A stretch of 64,000 nt of DNA from Hyphomicrobiaceae bacterium. Its GTDB lineage: Bacteria; Pseudomonadota; Alphaproteobacteria; Rhizobiales; Hyphomicrobiaceae. The stretch covers positions 186,001 through 250,000 of the forward strand of contig JALHMB010000004.1 of assembly GCA_022844275.1 (NCBI GenBank), written 5' to 3'. Position 1 is the stretch's first letter, and every line of letters begins with the position of its first letter. A model generated the notes under the pieces. It searched no databases and had not been told where the DNA came from. It saw only the letters and a list, made by a program, of their open reading frames with translations. Made by a program: the position numbers and the translations under genes. Positions 53,225 to 62,830 of this stretch are shown piece after piece.

Positions 53225-54346
53225 TCAGCCAACACTCCTGACATTCCCGCCGCTGCCGCGCCGCCAGCCTTGGCTCGCGCGATCGACGAGCATGAACTCG
53301 GCGAGATTCTCGAGCGTGATCAGGCCCATCACCTTCTCGCTGTCGTCGACGACGCCGACCAGCGGCTTGCCGCTCGAATGCAGCAGCTCGGCGGCTTCCG
53401 ACAGCGGTGCGCGGTAATTGATCGTCGGGATGTCCCGCTCCATGACGTCCAGCACTGGCGTATCGGGGCCGCTGCTCGACAGCGCCTGGATCATGCCGTC
53501 GCGGGTCAGCACGCCGCGCAGCCGACCGGCGCCGTCCGTGATCGGGAACTCCCGCTGCGAGGTGCCGAGCAGCGCGCTCACGGCATCGCCGACGCTGGCG
53601 TTCGTTTCGAGATGCGTGAAGGACGTGATGGTGGCATCCCGTATGTTGGCGCGCTTGGTCGCGTCGCCGAGCTCGACGGCATAGGTCTCGTGGCTCGCGG
53701 CGAGGAACACGAACAGCGCAATGAAGATCAGCAGCGGGTTGCCGAAGAGCCCGAGAAAGCCGAGGCCGAAGGCCGCTGCCTGGCCGATGCGGGCGGCGAT
53801 CCGCGTCGCCGTCACCTTGTCGAGCTTGTAGGAGAGCAGGGCTTTGAGTGCTCGCCCCCCGTCCATGGGGAAGGCCGGGAGCAGGTTGAACACCACCAGC
53901 ATGATGTTGATCAGCGCGAGCCTGGACACGAAATCGATGTTCTGGAGGGCCGCCGGATCGGATTGGCTCCCGCCGAGGTTGGCACCGAAGACTACGATCA
54001 GAACGATAGCGATGACGACGTTGACCGCCGGCCCGGCGAGCGCGATCAGCAGCTCCTGAGTGGGGTTGTCGGGCATCCGCTCGATGCTCGCGACGCCGCC
54101 GATCGGTAGCAGGATGATATCCTTGGTGCCGATGCCGAACCGCCGGGCCATGAGCACGTGGCCGTACTCGTGCAAGAGGACGCAGGCGAAGATGGCGACG
54201 ATGAAGCCCACGGCGGCGAAGCCCGCGGCCGCCCCGCCCTGGGCCCCGGCAACCAGTCCGAACCAGGCCAGCAGCAGAAAGAAGGTCAGGTGAATGCGGA
54301 CCTCGGTGCCGGCGATACGGCCGAGCGATATCGACCAACCCATCAT
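53225..54346 (-). CDS. Site-2 protease (M50 family) with C-terminal CBS domains
   Basis: A 373-residue membrane protein with 5-6 helices. The zinc site HEYGH lies near residue 59 and the second ligand region NLLPAFPMDGGRALKALLSY near residue 155, both M50 hallmarks. Two CBS repeats occupy about residues 235-365 (e.g. DGAGRLRGVLTRDGMIQALS). Such proteins cut membrane-bound substrates; CBS pairs often sense nucleotides. AAGG precedes the double ATG. The AlkA-type gene downstream overlaps it slightly or follows closely, depending on its start. Confidence 0.92.
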   Translation of the reverse strand: MMGWSISLGRIAGTEVRIHLTFFLLLAWFGLVAGAQGGAAAGFAAVGFIVAIFACVLLHEYGHVLMARRFGIGTKDIILLPIGGVASIERMPDNPTQELLIALAGPAVNVVIAIVLIVVFGANLGGSQSDPAALQNIDFVSRLALINIMLVVFNLLPAFPMDGGRALKALLSYKLDKVTATRIAARIGQAAAFGLGFLGLFGNPLLIFIALFVFLAASHETYAVELGDATKRANIRDATITSFTHLETNASVGDAVSALLGTSQREFPITDGAGRLRGVLTRDGMIQALSSSGPDTPVLDVMERDIPTINYRAPLSEAAELLHSSGKPLVGVVDDSEKVMGLITLENLAEFMLVDRASQGWRRGSGGNVRSVG

Positions 54347-54601
54347 GCGCTGCGCCTTCCGAGTTCATCACACTCTGCACGAGCTTAGCAGAAGCAGCGG
54401 AATGCTGCGACCGGTGGAATCCGCCTACGGAAAAGGTGGCGGAGCCCGTTGATATGCGGCGCACAAACTGTCTGTGTCCGTGTACACAATAGGTCGTGCC
54501 CTTTTGCTCATGTAGACACTTAAGGCTTATTAAAAAACTTCTTGTTTTCAGATGGTTAGGAGTCGTTGCTCGCGAGGTGATTGCCTCGCGCGGGCGGCCG
54601 C

Positions 54602-54610
54602 TTATCCACA
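54602..54610 (+). promoter_or_regulatory. Consensus DnaA box
   Basis: TTATCCACA matches the DnaA-box consensus exactly. It stands alone; I found no second perfect copy nearby, so it is more likely a DnaA-regulated promoter or titration site than an origin. Confidence 0.45.
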
Positions 54611-54757
54611 GAATGTGAATGTGTCAAGAAGGGAGGTGCATAAATTGGGATGATGCTGTATATATCTTAGGCGTCGGAGCGTCTTATCGGGCGGGATAAG
54701 AGGCACTGGCGGGATCAGTGTCGGCATCTTGTGGGTTGCCGGTGTGCGGGGTGTGTC

Positions 54758-54850
54758 ATGTTAGTCAAGCCCATGATCATGGTGATCGTTTCGGCGTTGC
54801 TCGGCCCCGCGATGGGAGTCGGGCTTTTTCTTTTGATGCAGGTCCACTGA
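54758..54850 (+). CDS. Possible 30-residue hydrophobic peptide
   Basis: ATG 54758 to TGA 54848 encodes 30 residues (MLVKPMIMVIVSALLGPAMG then a second hydrophobic stretch), which could span a membrane once. No strong ribosome-binding site precedes it (GCGGGGTGTGTC). It may be a chance frame; I list it because the composition is coherent and short membrane peptides are often missed. Confidence 0.25.
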   Translation: MLVKPMIMVIVSALLGPAMGVGLFLLMQVH

Positions 54851-54949
54851 CGCCTGGACCGCGGTCGCATATTTATTTTCTTTTCCATCTCCCTGGGGAT
54901 GGTCGAATACCATTGCCGTAGACTTTTGGAGGCGCCGCTTCTGCGTGCG

Positions 54950-56905
54950 TCAAAGCTTTGGCGTTGTACTGGGTGGACGAGCGGCACCATTGCTGTCGAT
55001 CGCCTCGCGAATGGCCTGGGCGAGTTTCGCCTGGCGGTAGGGCTTCATCAGTACCTTGATGCGCAGCGCATTGGTTTCGCGGTCGTCGATCAGCCCACCC
55101 GCGTATCCCGTGGTCAGCAGGACGGCGATCTCGGGATGTGATGTGCGCAGGCGCTGGGCGAGCTCAAGCCCCGAGACGCCACCCGGCATCATGTAGTCAG
55201 TGAAGACGACCACGGGTTTGAGGCCGTCCGCGATAGCCTTGAGTGCCGCGTTCGCATCCCCGACCGCATGGACCTCGTAGCCGAGCGCCGCCAGCCGCTG
55301 AACGGTAAGCCGCCGCACGTTGGCATCGTCCTCGACGGCCAGCACCATCTCGCCCTGACCGAGCAGCATCGGCTCCTCCCGCCGCGCTACCGGCTCCGTG
55401 CCATCATCGGCGTCGGCGCGCGGCAGGTAGATGCGGACCGTCGTGCCCTTGCCGATCTCGCTGTAGAGCGTCGCATTGCCACCGGACTGGCGGGCAAAGC
55501 CGTAGACCGACGCCAAGCCGAGACCGCTGCCCTTGCCCGGCCCTTTGGTCGTGAAGAACGGCTCGAAAGCCCGCTCGGCGACCTCAGGCGACATGCCACG
55601 GCCATTGTCGGTGACTGACAGCACGACGTACTGGCCGGCCGGAAGACCGGGGATCAGCTCCGCTCCGGCGGCATCTAGCGTTGCGTTTCGCGTTTCGACA
55701 ACGATGCGGCCACCGACCGGCATGGCGTCGCGCGCGTTGATGACGAGGTTGACGATTGCGGTCTCGATCAGCCCCGGATCGGCACGCGTCATCCAGAGAT
55801 TGCCCGCCGGCATCACGTCCAGAACGATGTTGGAGCCGATCGTCCGGCGCAGCAGGTCCGCCACTGCGGTCACCATGCTGTTGAGAGAGATTTTCTGGCT
55901 TTCGAGGCGCTGGCGGCGCGCGAACGTGAGCAGGTGATCCGTGAGCTGGGCGCCCTTCTCGGCTGCCTCTTTGACTTCGCGCAGGAGCTCGATCTGGCCA
56001 TTGTCCGAGAGGCGCGGCTCGAGCAGCTCGAGATTGCCGACGATCACCGTCAGAAGGTTGTTGAAGTCATGGGCAATGCCGCCGGTGAGCTGGCCAATCG
56101 CTTCGAGGCGTTGGGCCGTGCGCGTCGCCGTCTCGCGCTTCAACTCGCGCGTGACGTCGCGCACGAGGGCGACGTAGCCGACGCCGACATTGGCGCCATC
56201 GCGCACCTCGGACCACACCGCTTCGCCCGGAAAACGCTCGCCGTTGCTGCGGCGGAAGTTGGCGATGATGGGAGCCTGCGGCTGCTGCAGCTGACGTTCG
56301 AGCAACGGTGCCGTCGCGGTGTGCCGCGCGGCTTCTGACGCATCATCGAACAGCATACCTATAGGCTGGCCGACGATCTTCCCCGGCTCATAGCCGAAGA
56401 TGCGTGCGAAGGCCGGATTCGCGACTTGGATCTTTTGATCCATGTCGGTGACGACGAACGCGTCCGGGACACTCTCGAAGATCGAATGAAAAAGCGCCTC
56501 TTCGCGGGCGAGCTGGCGCTCGGTCAGCCGCTGCTGGCGAAGGTCGACCATGATCCCGGTGAAATAGCCGACACCGCCGTCCTCGAACTCGCCGACGGAG
56601 AGGTGGACAGGCACGCTCGAGCCGTCCTTGTGCTGGCCGACCACCTCGCGGCCGATGCCGATGATGCGTCGCTCACCGGTCGAGAGATAGCGCCCGATGT
56701 AGCCGTCGTGAGCCGCCGCCAGATCCTTCGGCATGAGCATCGAGACATTGCGGCCGATCAGCTCCGCCTCGGTATAGCCGAACATGCGCTCGACGGCCGG
56801 ATTGGCCCCTTGCACGATGCCGCGTGCGTCGATGGTGACGATGGCCGAGACCGCCGAGTCGAGGATGGCTTTGAGGCGAGCCGCATCTTTACTGACTGTG
56901 CTCAT
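54950..56905 (-). CDS. Soluble PAS-PAS hybrid histidine kinase with FixL-like heme PAS and C-terminal receiver
   Basis: A 651-residue protein without membrane helices. PAS 1 (residues 7-125) is FixL-like: [30 protein letters not shown] and [20 protein letters not shown]. His66 and Arg86 fall where FixL has its heme ligand His200 and oxygen-sensing Arg220, with identical spacing. PAS 2 spans 137-257. The kinase His is His279 in [12 protein letters not shown]-box [16 protein letters not shown] and [11 protein letters not shown] follow. A receiver (residues ~520-640) has its acceptor Asp570 in FTDYMMP. It is likely an oxygen- or NO-responsive kinase. AAGG precedes the ATG. Confidence 0.92.
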   Translation of the reverse strand: MSTVSKDAARLKAILDSAVSAIVTIDARGIVQGANPAVERMFGYTEAELIGRNVSMLMPKDLAAAHDGYIGRYLSTGERRIIGIGREVVGQHKDGSSVPVHLSVGEFEDGGVGYFTGIMVDLRQQRLTERQLAREEALFHSIFESVPDAFVVTDMDQKIQVANPAFARIFGYEPGKIVGQPIGMLFDDASEAARHTATAPLLERQLQQPQAPIIANFRRSNGERFPGEAVWSEVRDGANVGVGYVALVRDVTRELKRETATRTAQRLEAIGQLTGGIAHDFNNLLTVIVGNLELLEPRLSDNGQIELLREVKEAAEKGAQLTDHLLTFARRQRLESQKISLNSMVTAVADLLRRTIGSNIVLDVMPAGNLWMTRADPGLIETAIVNLVINARDAMPVGGRIVVETRNATLDAAGAELIPGLPAGQYVVLSVTDNGRGMSPEVAERAFEPFFTTKGPGKGSGLGLASVYGFARQSGGNATLYSEIGKGTTVRIYLPRADADDGTEPVARREEPMLLGQGEMVLAVEDDANVRRLTVQRLAALGYEVHAVGDANAALKAIADGLKPVVVFTDYMMPGGVSGLELAQRLRTSHPEIAVLLTTGYAGGLIDDRETNALRIKVLMKPYRQAKLAQAIREAIDSNGAARPPSTTPKL

Positions 56906-57055
56906 GTCGCCTTGTCTTTGCAGCAGTTGGCGGCCGTCCGAACCTCTTCGAGTCGAACGGCGAGGCCTGTCGGGGAACCTTGATGGCGATCAAAGCCTTC
57001 AGCCGACAGCGGGCTAACGTTCACCCTCCAGGGTAACCTATTTGGAGTGTCGAAC

Positions 57056-57541
57056 ATGGCAAGTTCATCCTGGCTACCAAGCCTCTTCGGTGACCGCAAG
57101 GATCAGGCCGATCCTTTCCTCGCTCTGCGCAAGCAGATGGACGAGGTGCTCGACGGCTTCTTCACGGGTGCACCGGGTACCTTCCTACCGAACGTGGATG
57201 TCAGCGAGACGGACAAGGAGATCCGCATCGTGGCCGAGCTGCCCGGTGTGGAGAGCAAGGACATCGACGTTACGCTCGTCGGCAACCAGCTCACCATCAA
57301 GGGCGAGAAGCGCAGCGAGCACGAGGAGAAGGGCGAAAAGGACGAGAAGTCCGGCCGCCAGTACCGTCGTGTCGAGCGCCGCTTCGGCTCGTTCGAGCGC
57401 ACGCTGGCGCTGCCCTATCATGTCGAGCAGTCGGCTGTCGCGGCGGACTTCAAGGACGGCGTGTTGACCGTGACGGTCACAAAGCCGGCCGAAGCCGCCA
57501 CGAAGGCACGTAAGATCGAGATCACGTCGCAGCCCCAGTAG
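57056..57541 (+). CDS. Hsp20/alpha-crystallin family small heat-shock protein
   Basis: A 161-residue protein. The alpha-crystallin domain (about residues 45-145) shows VDVSETDKEIRIVAELPGVE, DIDVTLVGNQLTIKGEKRSE and FGSFERTLALPYHVEQSAVA, with DGVLTVTVTKP before the C-terminal tail; the IxI-like KIEITSQPQ end fits oligomer contacts. It is an ATP-independent holdase. GGAG lies 8 bases before ATG 57056. It stands divergent from the FixL-like kinase and convergent with the second hybrid kinase. I saw no clear heat-shock or ROSE-type leader. Confidence 0.93.
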   Translation: MASSSWLPSLFGDRKDQADPFLALRKQMDEVLDGFFTGAPGTFLPNVDVSETDKEIRIVAELPGVESKDIDVTLVGNQLTIKGEKRSEHEEKGEKDEKSGRQYRRVERRFGSFERTLALPYHVEQSAVAADFKDGVLTVTVTKPAEAATKARKIEITSQPQ

Positions 57542-57570
57542 GCTCGCGCGGCGCCCTCGGCGCGCAAGCA

Positions 57571-59916
57571 CTATGCGGCGGTACCTGTCGTCGGCGCATC
57601 CGGCACGGCATCAAGTGCGCCGTCGGGGAGGTCCTGCGGATCGCCGCCGCACCAGTTCGTGAGCACGAGCTCGAGGTCGTCCGGCTCGAAGGGTTTGGCG
57701 AGGTAGTCGTCCATGCCGCCGTCGAGGCAGCGCTTGCGATCCTCGCTGAAGGCATTGGCGGTGAGCGCCACGATCGGAGGTCGGCGCCCGCCAGCCTCGT
57801 CGAACATGTCCTTGATCAGGCGCGTGGCCTCGAGGCCATCGACCTCGGGCATGAGTACATCCATGAACACGAGGTCGAAGGGCGGCGCAGTGCCGTCGAT
57901 TGTCGCGCGCATAGCTTCTACGGCCTCGCGACCATTGGTTACGCGCTCGACGCGACACCCCGAGCGCTCGATCATGCGCATGGCGAGCAGCGCGTTGATG
58001 TCGTTGTCCTCGGCGAGCAGCACGCGCATGTCGCCGTATCCGGGGCGCGAGCTGACCGTGTCAGGCATCTCGTTTCGCGGCAGGGTCGCCGTCGTGCGCT
58101 GAGTGCCCGCGCGGGCGATGATCTGCGTCACGATCGAGGAAGGCCGCACCGGACGGACAAGATAGGCATCGAAGCCGCTGGCCTTGAATGCCGGGAGCGA
58201 GGGGCGGCTCGACGGCTCGATCAGCACGACACCGCGCACGGTGCTCTTGTCGCCCTGGCGTAGCGCATCGAGAAGTTGTCGCGCCGCCTCGATGCCGCTC
58301 TCGCCGCCGATCAACAGCGCACTGAAGCGCCGCATCGGTGCGCGCGGACCCCGTGTCAGCCGATGGGCATCGGCGACGCTGCTTTCGACGGCCTCGAAAC
58401 CGAGTGATCGCAGAACCTCGGCGACGATGCGCCGCTCGACTGGCCCGTCGAGGGCGACGAGGATCACTTGCGGCTCTCCAGCGCGCGTCGGCACGTCGAG
58501 CACCGGGCGGCTGCGTGGCATCACGCCGGCCGTCAGGCTCAATGTGAACGTCGAGCCGATGCCGGGCGCGCTTGTCACGCTGATATCGCCGCCCATGCCA
58601 CGCGCGAGACGTCGTGAGATCGCGAGTCCGAGGCCGGTGCCGCCGCGCTGTCGGCGCATGGCCTCGTCCGTCTGCTCGAATTCGCTGAAGAGCGTGGGGA
58701 GTGTGCTCTCGGCAATGCCGATGCCGGTGTCGGTGATACGGATGGACAGCCGCGCGGTCGCACCGGAAGATTCGAGCTCGCCGTTGACCCGGACCGCGAT
58801 GCCGCCCCGGTCGGTGAACTTGATGGCATTGCCGATGAGGTTCAGGAGAATCTGGCGCAGCCGCATGGCATCGCCGATGACGAGCTTCGGCAGCGACGGC
58901 TCAATCCACCAGGCGAGATCGAGCTTCTTCTCGCTCGCCTTGGACTGAAGCAGCTCGACGGCGGACTCGATGCACTCATCGAGCGCGAAGGGCTCGGCCG
59001 TGATCTCGAGCCTGCCGGCTTCGATGCGCGAGAAGTCGAGGATCTCGTCGATCAGCGCCAGCAGCGTGCGCGCGGACTCCTCGATTGCACGAGCATAGGT
59101 CCGCTGGTCGGCGCTGAGCGGTGTCTCAGCCAACAGGGACGACATCCCGAGGATGCCGTTCATGGGCGTACGGATCTCATGGCTCATGGTCGCGAGGAAG
59201 CGCGACTTCGCCCGGTTCGCGGACTCCGCGGCATCGCGCGCCGTCTCCAGCTCCTGCTCGATGCGTCGCTGGTCGGTGATATCGCGCCCGACGCGCTGGA
59301 TCTCTGTGCCGAGCCCATCGATGGTCGGCGCGGTCTGCTGCTCGAAGGCGAACCAGCGTGGGCCGATCGGCGTCAGCAGCCTGAGCTCGAAGGGTGGCGT
59401 GATGGCTGCGGGAGGGCTCTCGGCTGCCGGCCAGCCGGCACCGGCCGCCACTGCAGGCGCGAAGCTCGTGCCAAGCACATCCTCGGCATCGACGCCGAAT
59501 GTCCGACAGAACGATCGGTTGACGAACGTCAGTCGGCCTTCCAGGTCCGTTCGGCTGATTACGTGGCTCTGCCGGTCGAGGAGATCGCGGTAGCGGGCTT
59601 CGTTGTCGCGCAGTTCCCACTCGAGATCCTTGAGGCGCTCCAGATCCGGATGCGTCTCGCCGAGACTCAGCTCCGCGTGCCGACGCCGCTTCCGGTCGCG
59701 CAGTGCCCGCAAAGCAATGCGTTCGGCAACGCCGGGGCGCTGGAGCAGGCGCGCAAGGCGGCGCAGCACCATGGAGCCGTCGCGGATGGTGAGCGATGGT
59801 TCGCCGTGAGGCAGGTCGTGCCGTGCCGCGCCGTCGGACACAGCATCGTCCCTGGGCGATGGCGCGGCCTCGCCGTTCTTTTCCTTGCGGTTGGGCACCG
59901 GACGCGTACTCCCCAC
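57571..59916 (-). CDS. Hybrid histidine kinase with pseudo-receiver and receiver
   Basis: A 781-residue soluble protein: basic N-terminus, one PAS domain (about residues 105-220), HisKA with [20 protein letters not shown], HATPase ([36 protein letters not shown]), a degenerate receiver (about 480-605) and an intact C-terminal receiver with [20 protein letters not shown] and acceptor Asp in [13 protein letters not shown]. In the degenerate unit the acceptor position reads ALLIGGESG and the Lys is Arg. The start is a GTG at 59916 with GGGGTGA before it; ATG 59772 is an alternative that keeps all domains. Signal unknown. Confidence 0.88.
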   Translation of the reverse strand: MGSTRPVPNRKEKNGEAAPSPRDDAVSDGAARHDLPHGEPSLTIRDGSMVLRRLARLLQRPGVAERIALRALRDRKRRRHAELSLGETHPDLERLKDLEWELRDNEARYRDLLDRQSHVISRTDLEGRLTFVNRSFCRTFGVDAEDVLGTSFAPAVAAGAGWPAAESPPAAITPPFELRLLTPIGPRWFAFEQQTAPTIDGLGTEIQRVGRDITDQRRIEQELETARDAAESANRAKSRFLATMSHEIRTPMNGILGMSSLLAETPLSADQRTYARAIEESARTLLALIDEILDFSRIEAGRLEITAEPFALDECIESAVELLQSKASEKKLDLAWWIEPSLPKLVIGDAMRLRQILLNLIGNAIKFTDRGGIAVRVNGELESSGATARLSIRITDTGIGIAESTLPTLFSEFEQTDEAMRRQRGGTGLGLAISRRLARGMGGDISVTSAPGIGSTFTLSLTAGVMPRSRPVLDVPTRAGEPQVILVALDGPVERRIVAEVLRSLGFEAVESSVADAHRLTRGPRAPMRRFSALLIGGESGIEAARQLLDALRQGDKSTVRGVVLIEPSSRPSLPAFKASGFDAYLVRPVRPSSIVTQIIARAGTQRTTATLPRNEMPDTVSSRPGYGDMRVLLAEDNDINALLAMRMIERSGCRVERVTNGREAVEAMRATIDGTAPPFDLVFMDVLMPEVDGLEATRLIKDMFDEAGGRRPPIVALTANAFSEDRKRCLDGGMDDYLAKPFEPDDLELVLTNWCGGDPQDLPDGALDAVPDAPTTGTAA

Positions 59917-60075
59917 GGATCACCCCGACTGAACGCCGATCCAAACAGAGGAGTCTTGCTGAAGGATTACGGACTTGGGCTAAAGTGACCGAACGGTTAA
60001 GACGACGGCGAAAGTCGTTTGCTGGGCTGCCGCCGGTACGACGGTAGCGACCCAAGAACATTGAGGAGACGTCGA

Positions 60076-61230
60076 ATGGGGCCGCTGAAGGGTGTCCGTA
60101 TCATCGAGATGGCCGGCATCGGGCCGGCCCCGTTCTGCGGCATGATGCTTTCCGACATGGGAGCGGAGGTTATCCGGGTCGACCGTTCGGACGGCGCCGA
60201 CCTGGGTCTCCCCGGCCGTGAGCCACGTTTCGAGGTGCTCCACCGGGGGCGGCAGTCGGTCGCTGTCGATGTGAAGAGCGAGGCCGGGCGGGACATCGTT
60301 CACCGGCTGGTGAAGGATGCGGATGCAATCATCGAGGGCTTCCGCCCGGGTGTCATGGAGCGGCTTGGCCTCGGGCCGCAGGCCCTCTGGGAGGTTAACC
60401 CGCGCCTCGTGTTCGGCCGCATGACCGGCTTCGGCCAGGACGGTCCCATGGGGCCCCGCGCCGGCCACGACATCAACTACATAGCGCTCTCGGGCGCCCT
60501 TCATGCCATTGGTCAGAAGGATGGACCGCCGATCCCGCCGCTCAATCTGGTCGGCGATTTCGGTGGCGGCGGGATGCTGCTCGCCTTCGGCGTGGTCTGC
60601 GGCATTCTCGAAGCCCGCACCTCCGGCAAGGGACAGGTCGTGGATGCGGCCATGGTTGACGGCGCCTCGCTGCTCATGGCGGGTATCTACGGCTTTCTCG
60701 GCGGTGGCATGTGGAAGGACGAGCGCGGCGAGAACATTCTCGACACGGGCGCGCCCTGGTACGGCGTCTACGAGACCAGGGATGGCAAGTGGGTGTCCAT
60801 CGGCTCGATCGAGAAGCGCTTCTATGCCGATCTGCTGGAGCGGCTCGGGATCGCAGGCGAGGACCTGCCGAAGCAGCATGACCGCGCCGGCTGGCCCAGG
60901 CTCGCCAAGCGCTACGCAGAAGTCTTCAAGACGCGCACGCGCGACGAGTGGTGCGCGGTGTTCGCGGACAGCGACGCCTGTTTCGCGCCGGTGCTCGCCA
61001 TGAAGGAAGTGATGACCCACCCGCACAATGCTGCCCGTTCGACGTTCGTCGAGCGCGATGGCGTGGTGCAGCCGGCGCCAGGACCGCGCTTCAGCCGCAC
61101 GCCGCCCGAGATCGCCGGGCCGTCCAAGGCTGCGGGCGCCGACAGCGAGGCCGTATTGAAAGCCGCAGGCTACTCGCCGAGCGAGATCTCAGCTCTCATC
61201 GAGCGCGGCGTCGTCAGCACGCCCGGCTGA
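60076..61230 (+). CDS. CaiB/BaiF CoA-transferase family, alpha-methylacyl-CoA racemase-like
   Basis: A 384-residue family III CoA-transferase-fold protein. The conserved residues of Mycobacterium racemase MCR (His126, Asp156, Glu241) appear as His131 in AGHDINYIALSG, Asp161 in NLVGDFGGGGML and Glu246 in GSIEKRFYADLLERLG, each shifted by 5. This favours 2-methylacyl-CoA racemase over CoA transferase, which needs an Asp at the N-terminal active site not seen here. It would let both epimers enter beta-oxidation. GAGGAG lies 8 bases before ATG 60076. An acyl-CoA dehydrogenase follows after 25 bases. Confidence 0.9.
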   Translation: MGPLKGVRIIEMAGIGPAPFCGMMLSDMGAEVIRVDRSDGADLGLPGREPRFEVLHRGRQSVAVDVKSEAGRDIVHRLVKDADAIIEGFRPGVMERLGLGPQALWEVNPRLVFGRMTGFGQDGPMGPRAGHDINYIALSGALHAIGQKDGPPIPPLNLVGDFGGGGMLLAFGVVCGILEARTSGKGQVVDAAMVDGASLLMAGIYGFLGGGMWKDERGENILDTGAPWYGVYETRDGKWVSIGSIEKRFYADLLERLGIAGEDLPKQHDRAGWPRLAKRYAEVFKTRTRDEWCAVFADSDACFAPVLAMKEVMTHPHNAARSTFVERDGVVQPAPGPRFSRTPPEIAGPSKAAGADSEAVLKAAGYSPSEISALIERGVVSTPG

Positions 61231-61255
61231 TGCAAGAAAAGCAGGAACCAACGAC

Positions 61256-62425
61256 ATGGACTTTTCCCTGACCGAGGAGCAGCAGGGCATTCGCGATGCC
61301 GTGCTCAAGGTCTGCGCTCAATTCGATGATGCCTACTGGCTCGAGAAGGACCGCCACGGCGGCTTTCCCGTCGAGCTGCATCAGGCGCTCGCGGCCGACG
61401 GCTGGCTCGGCATTGCCATGCCGGAAGCCTACGGCGGCGCGGGTCTCGGCATCACCGAGGCCGCGATCATGATGCAGGCGATTGCTGAATCGGGCGCCGG
61501 CATGCAGGGCGCTTCGGCGATCCATATGAACATCTTCGGCCTGAACCCTGTCGTCGTCTTCGGCACCGAGGAGCAGAAGCAGCGCTCGTTGCCGCCGCTC
61601 ATCGCCGGCAAGGAAAAGGCCTGCTTCGCCGTCACCGAGCCGAACGTCGGCCTCGACACGACGCGGCTCAAGACACGCGCCGTGCGCGACGGCAACTCGG
61701 GCTACAAGGTCCATGGTGCCAAGATCTGGATCTCGACGGCGCAGGTCGCCGAGAAGATGCTGCTCCTCGCGCGCACCACGCCGCTCGAGGAAGTAAAGAA
61801 GCCCACGGAAGGCCTCTCGCTGTTCTACACGACGATCGATCGAAAAACGGTCGAGGTGCGCGAGATCGAGAAGATGGGCCGCAAGGCCGTCGACTCCAAT
61901 CAGGTCTTCTTCGATGGCTTTCACATCCCGATCGAGGATCGCATCGGCGAGGAGGGCAAGGGCTTCCAGTACATCCTGCACGGCATGAATCCCGAGCGCA
62001 TTCTGATCGCCTCGGAGGCCGTGGGCCTCGGCCGCGTCGCCATCGAGCGCGCGACGCAATATGCCAAGGATCGCGTCGTGTTCGGCCGGCCCATCGGCCA
62101 GAACCAGGCCATTCAGCATCCACTGGCGCGCTGCTGGATGAATCTCGAAGCGGCGAACCTCATGGTCTTCAAGGCAGCCTCGCTCTACGATCGCGGCCTG
62201 CCTTGCGGCGTCGAGTCGAACGCGGCGAAGTATCTCGCCGGCGAAGCCGGTTTCGAGGCCTGCGAGACCGCAATCATGACCCACGGCGGCATGGGCTATG
62301 CGAAGGAGTTTCACGTCGAGCGCTATCTGCGCGAGATCTTCATCGCCCGCATCGCGCCCGTCTCGCGCGAGCTCATTCTCTCGCACGTTGCCGAGCGCCA
62401 GTTGGGACTGCCTAAGTCGTATTGA
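61256..62425 (+). CDS. Acyl-CoA dehydrogenase
   Basis: A 389-residue flavoenzyme. MDFSLTEEQQGIRDAVLKVC is the family start; ACFAVTEPNVGLDTTRLKT binds the flavin region, VHGAKIWISTAQVAEKML follows, and THGGMGYAKEFHVERYLRE near residue 345 has the Glu at the base position of medium-chain type enzymes. It likely oxidises the racemase product in an operon. The stop is 3 bases from a convergent cysteine-cluster gene. Substrate chain length cannot be assigned. Confidence 0.93.
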   Translation: MDFSLTEEQQGIRDAVLKVCAQFDDAYWLEKDRHGGFPVELHQALAADGWLGIAMPEAYGGAGLGITEAAIMMQAIAESGAGMQGASAIHMNIFGLNPVVVFGTEEQKQRSLPPLIAGKEKACFAVTEPNVGLDTTRLKTRAVRDGNSGYKVHGAKIWISTAQVAEKMLLLARTTPLEEVKKPTEGLSLFYTTIDRKTVEVREIEKMGRKAVDSNQVFFDGFHIPIEDRIGEEGKGFQYILHGMNPERILIASEAVGLGRVAIERATQYAKDRVVFGRPIGQNQAIQHPLARCWMNLEAANLMVFKAASLYDRGLPCGVESNAAKYLAGEAGFEACETAIMTHGGMGYAKEFHVERYLREIFIARIAPVSRELILSHVAERQLGLPKSY

Positions 62426-62428
62426 GGC

Positions 62429-62830
62429 TCAATTCTCTTTGTGGTCCGTGATAGCGACGCGATCGGGATCGTCCTGGGCGCGGCGCTCGAAGCTCAGGAA
62501 GTCGTAGTAGCCGCAGCGACCCGGCCCCGGATAGGAGCGGCACACCGAGGGGCGCCCTTTGTAGATCGTGCAGCGGCGCTCCTCCGTGTCGAAGAAGCGG
62601 CAGATCTTGCCGAAGTGCGGATCGGCCTTACGCCTCAGCAGATACTTGTGCCCGTGCGCGCTCTTCGTATAGCGCTTCACCGCCGTGTCGAAGTCGACCC
62701 CGTGAAAGCGTGCCAGCCGCTCTACATCCCGCTTGTTGATGGCGATTACCGGATAGGAGCAGCAGAAGCCGGGGCACTTCAGGCAATTGTACACGTGGTG
62801 AGTATCCTCGTGACTGAGAGCGGGCTGCAT
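62429..62830 (-). CDS. YkgJ family cysteine-cluster protein
   Basis: A 133-residue protein with the CxxCPGFCC pattern (CLKCPGFCCSYPVIAI) near residue 16, then CRFFDTEERRCTIYKGRPSV and CRSYPGPGRCGYYDFLSF, which place about eight cysteines in the UPF0153/YkgJ arrangement, thought to bind a zinc or Fe-S site. It has no signal peptide. The function is unknown. The open frame extends further upstream to 63139 but the core needs only the ATG at 62830; ATG 62950 is another option. Convergent with acyl-CoA dehydrogenase. Confidence 0.82.
   Translation of the reverse strand: MQPALSHEDTHHVYNCLKCPGFCCSYPVIAINKRDVERLARFHGVDFDTAVKRYTKSAHGHKYLLRRKADPHFGKICRFFDTEERRCTIYKGRPSVCRSYPGPGRCGYYDFLSFERRAQDDPDRVAITDHKEN

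Larger units (their letters stand above)
54347..54949. other. 603-base AT-rich intergenic region with a DnaA box
   Basis: This is the longest gap in the window and is AT-richer than the rest. It contains a perfect DnaA box at 54602-54610, two TTAA half-sites at 54520-54523 and 54530-54533 with a 6-base spacer, and a possible 30-codon reading frame at 54758-54850. No gene of ordinary size is supported. Genes on both sides (M50 protease and hybrid kinase) are on the minus strand, so the minus-strand promoter of the M50 gene lies at the left end. Confidence 0.6.

Noticed and set aside
54347-54949. Replication origin
   Set aside because: Only one perfect DnaA box, no box cluster, and no origin-linked genes such as dnaA, hemE or parA/B.
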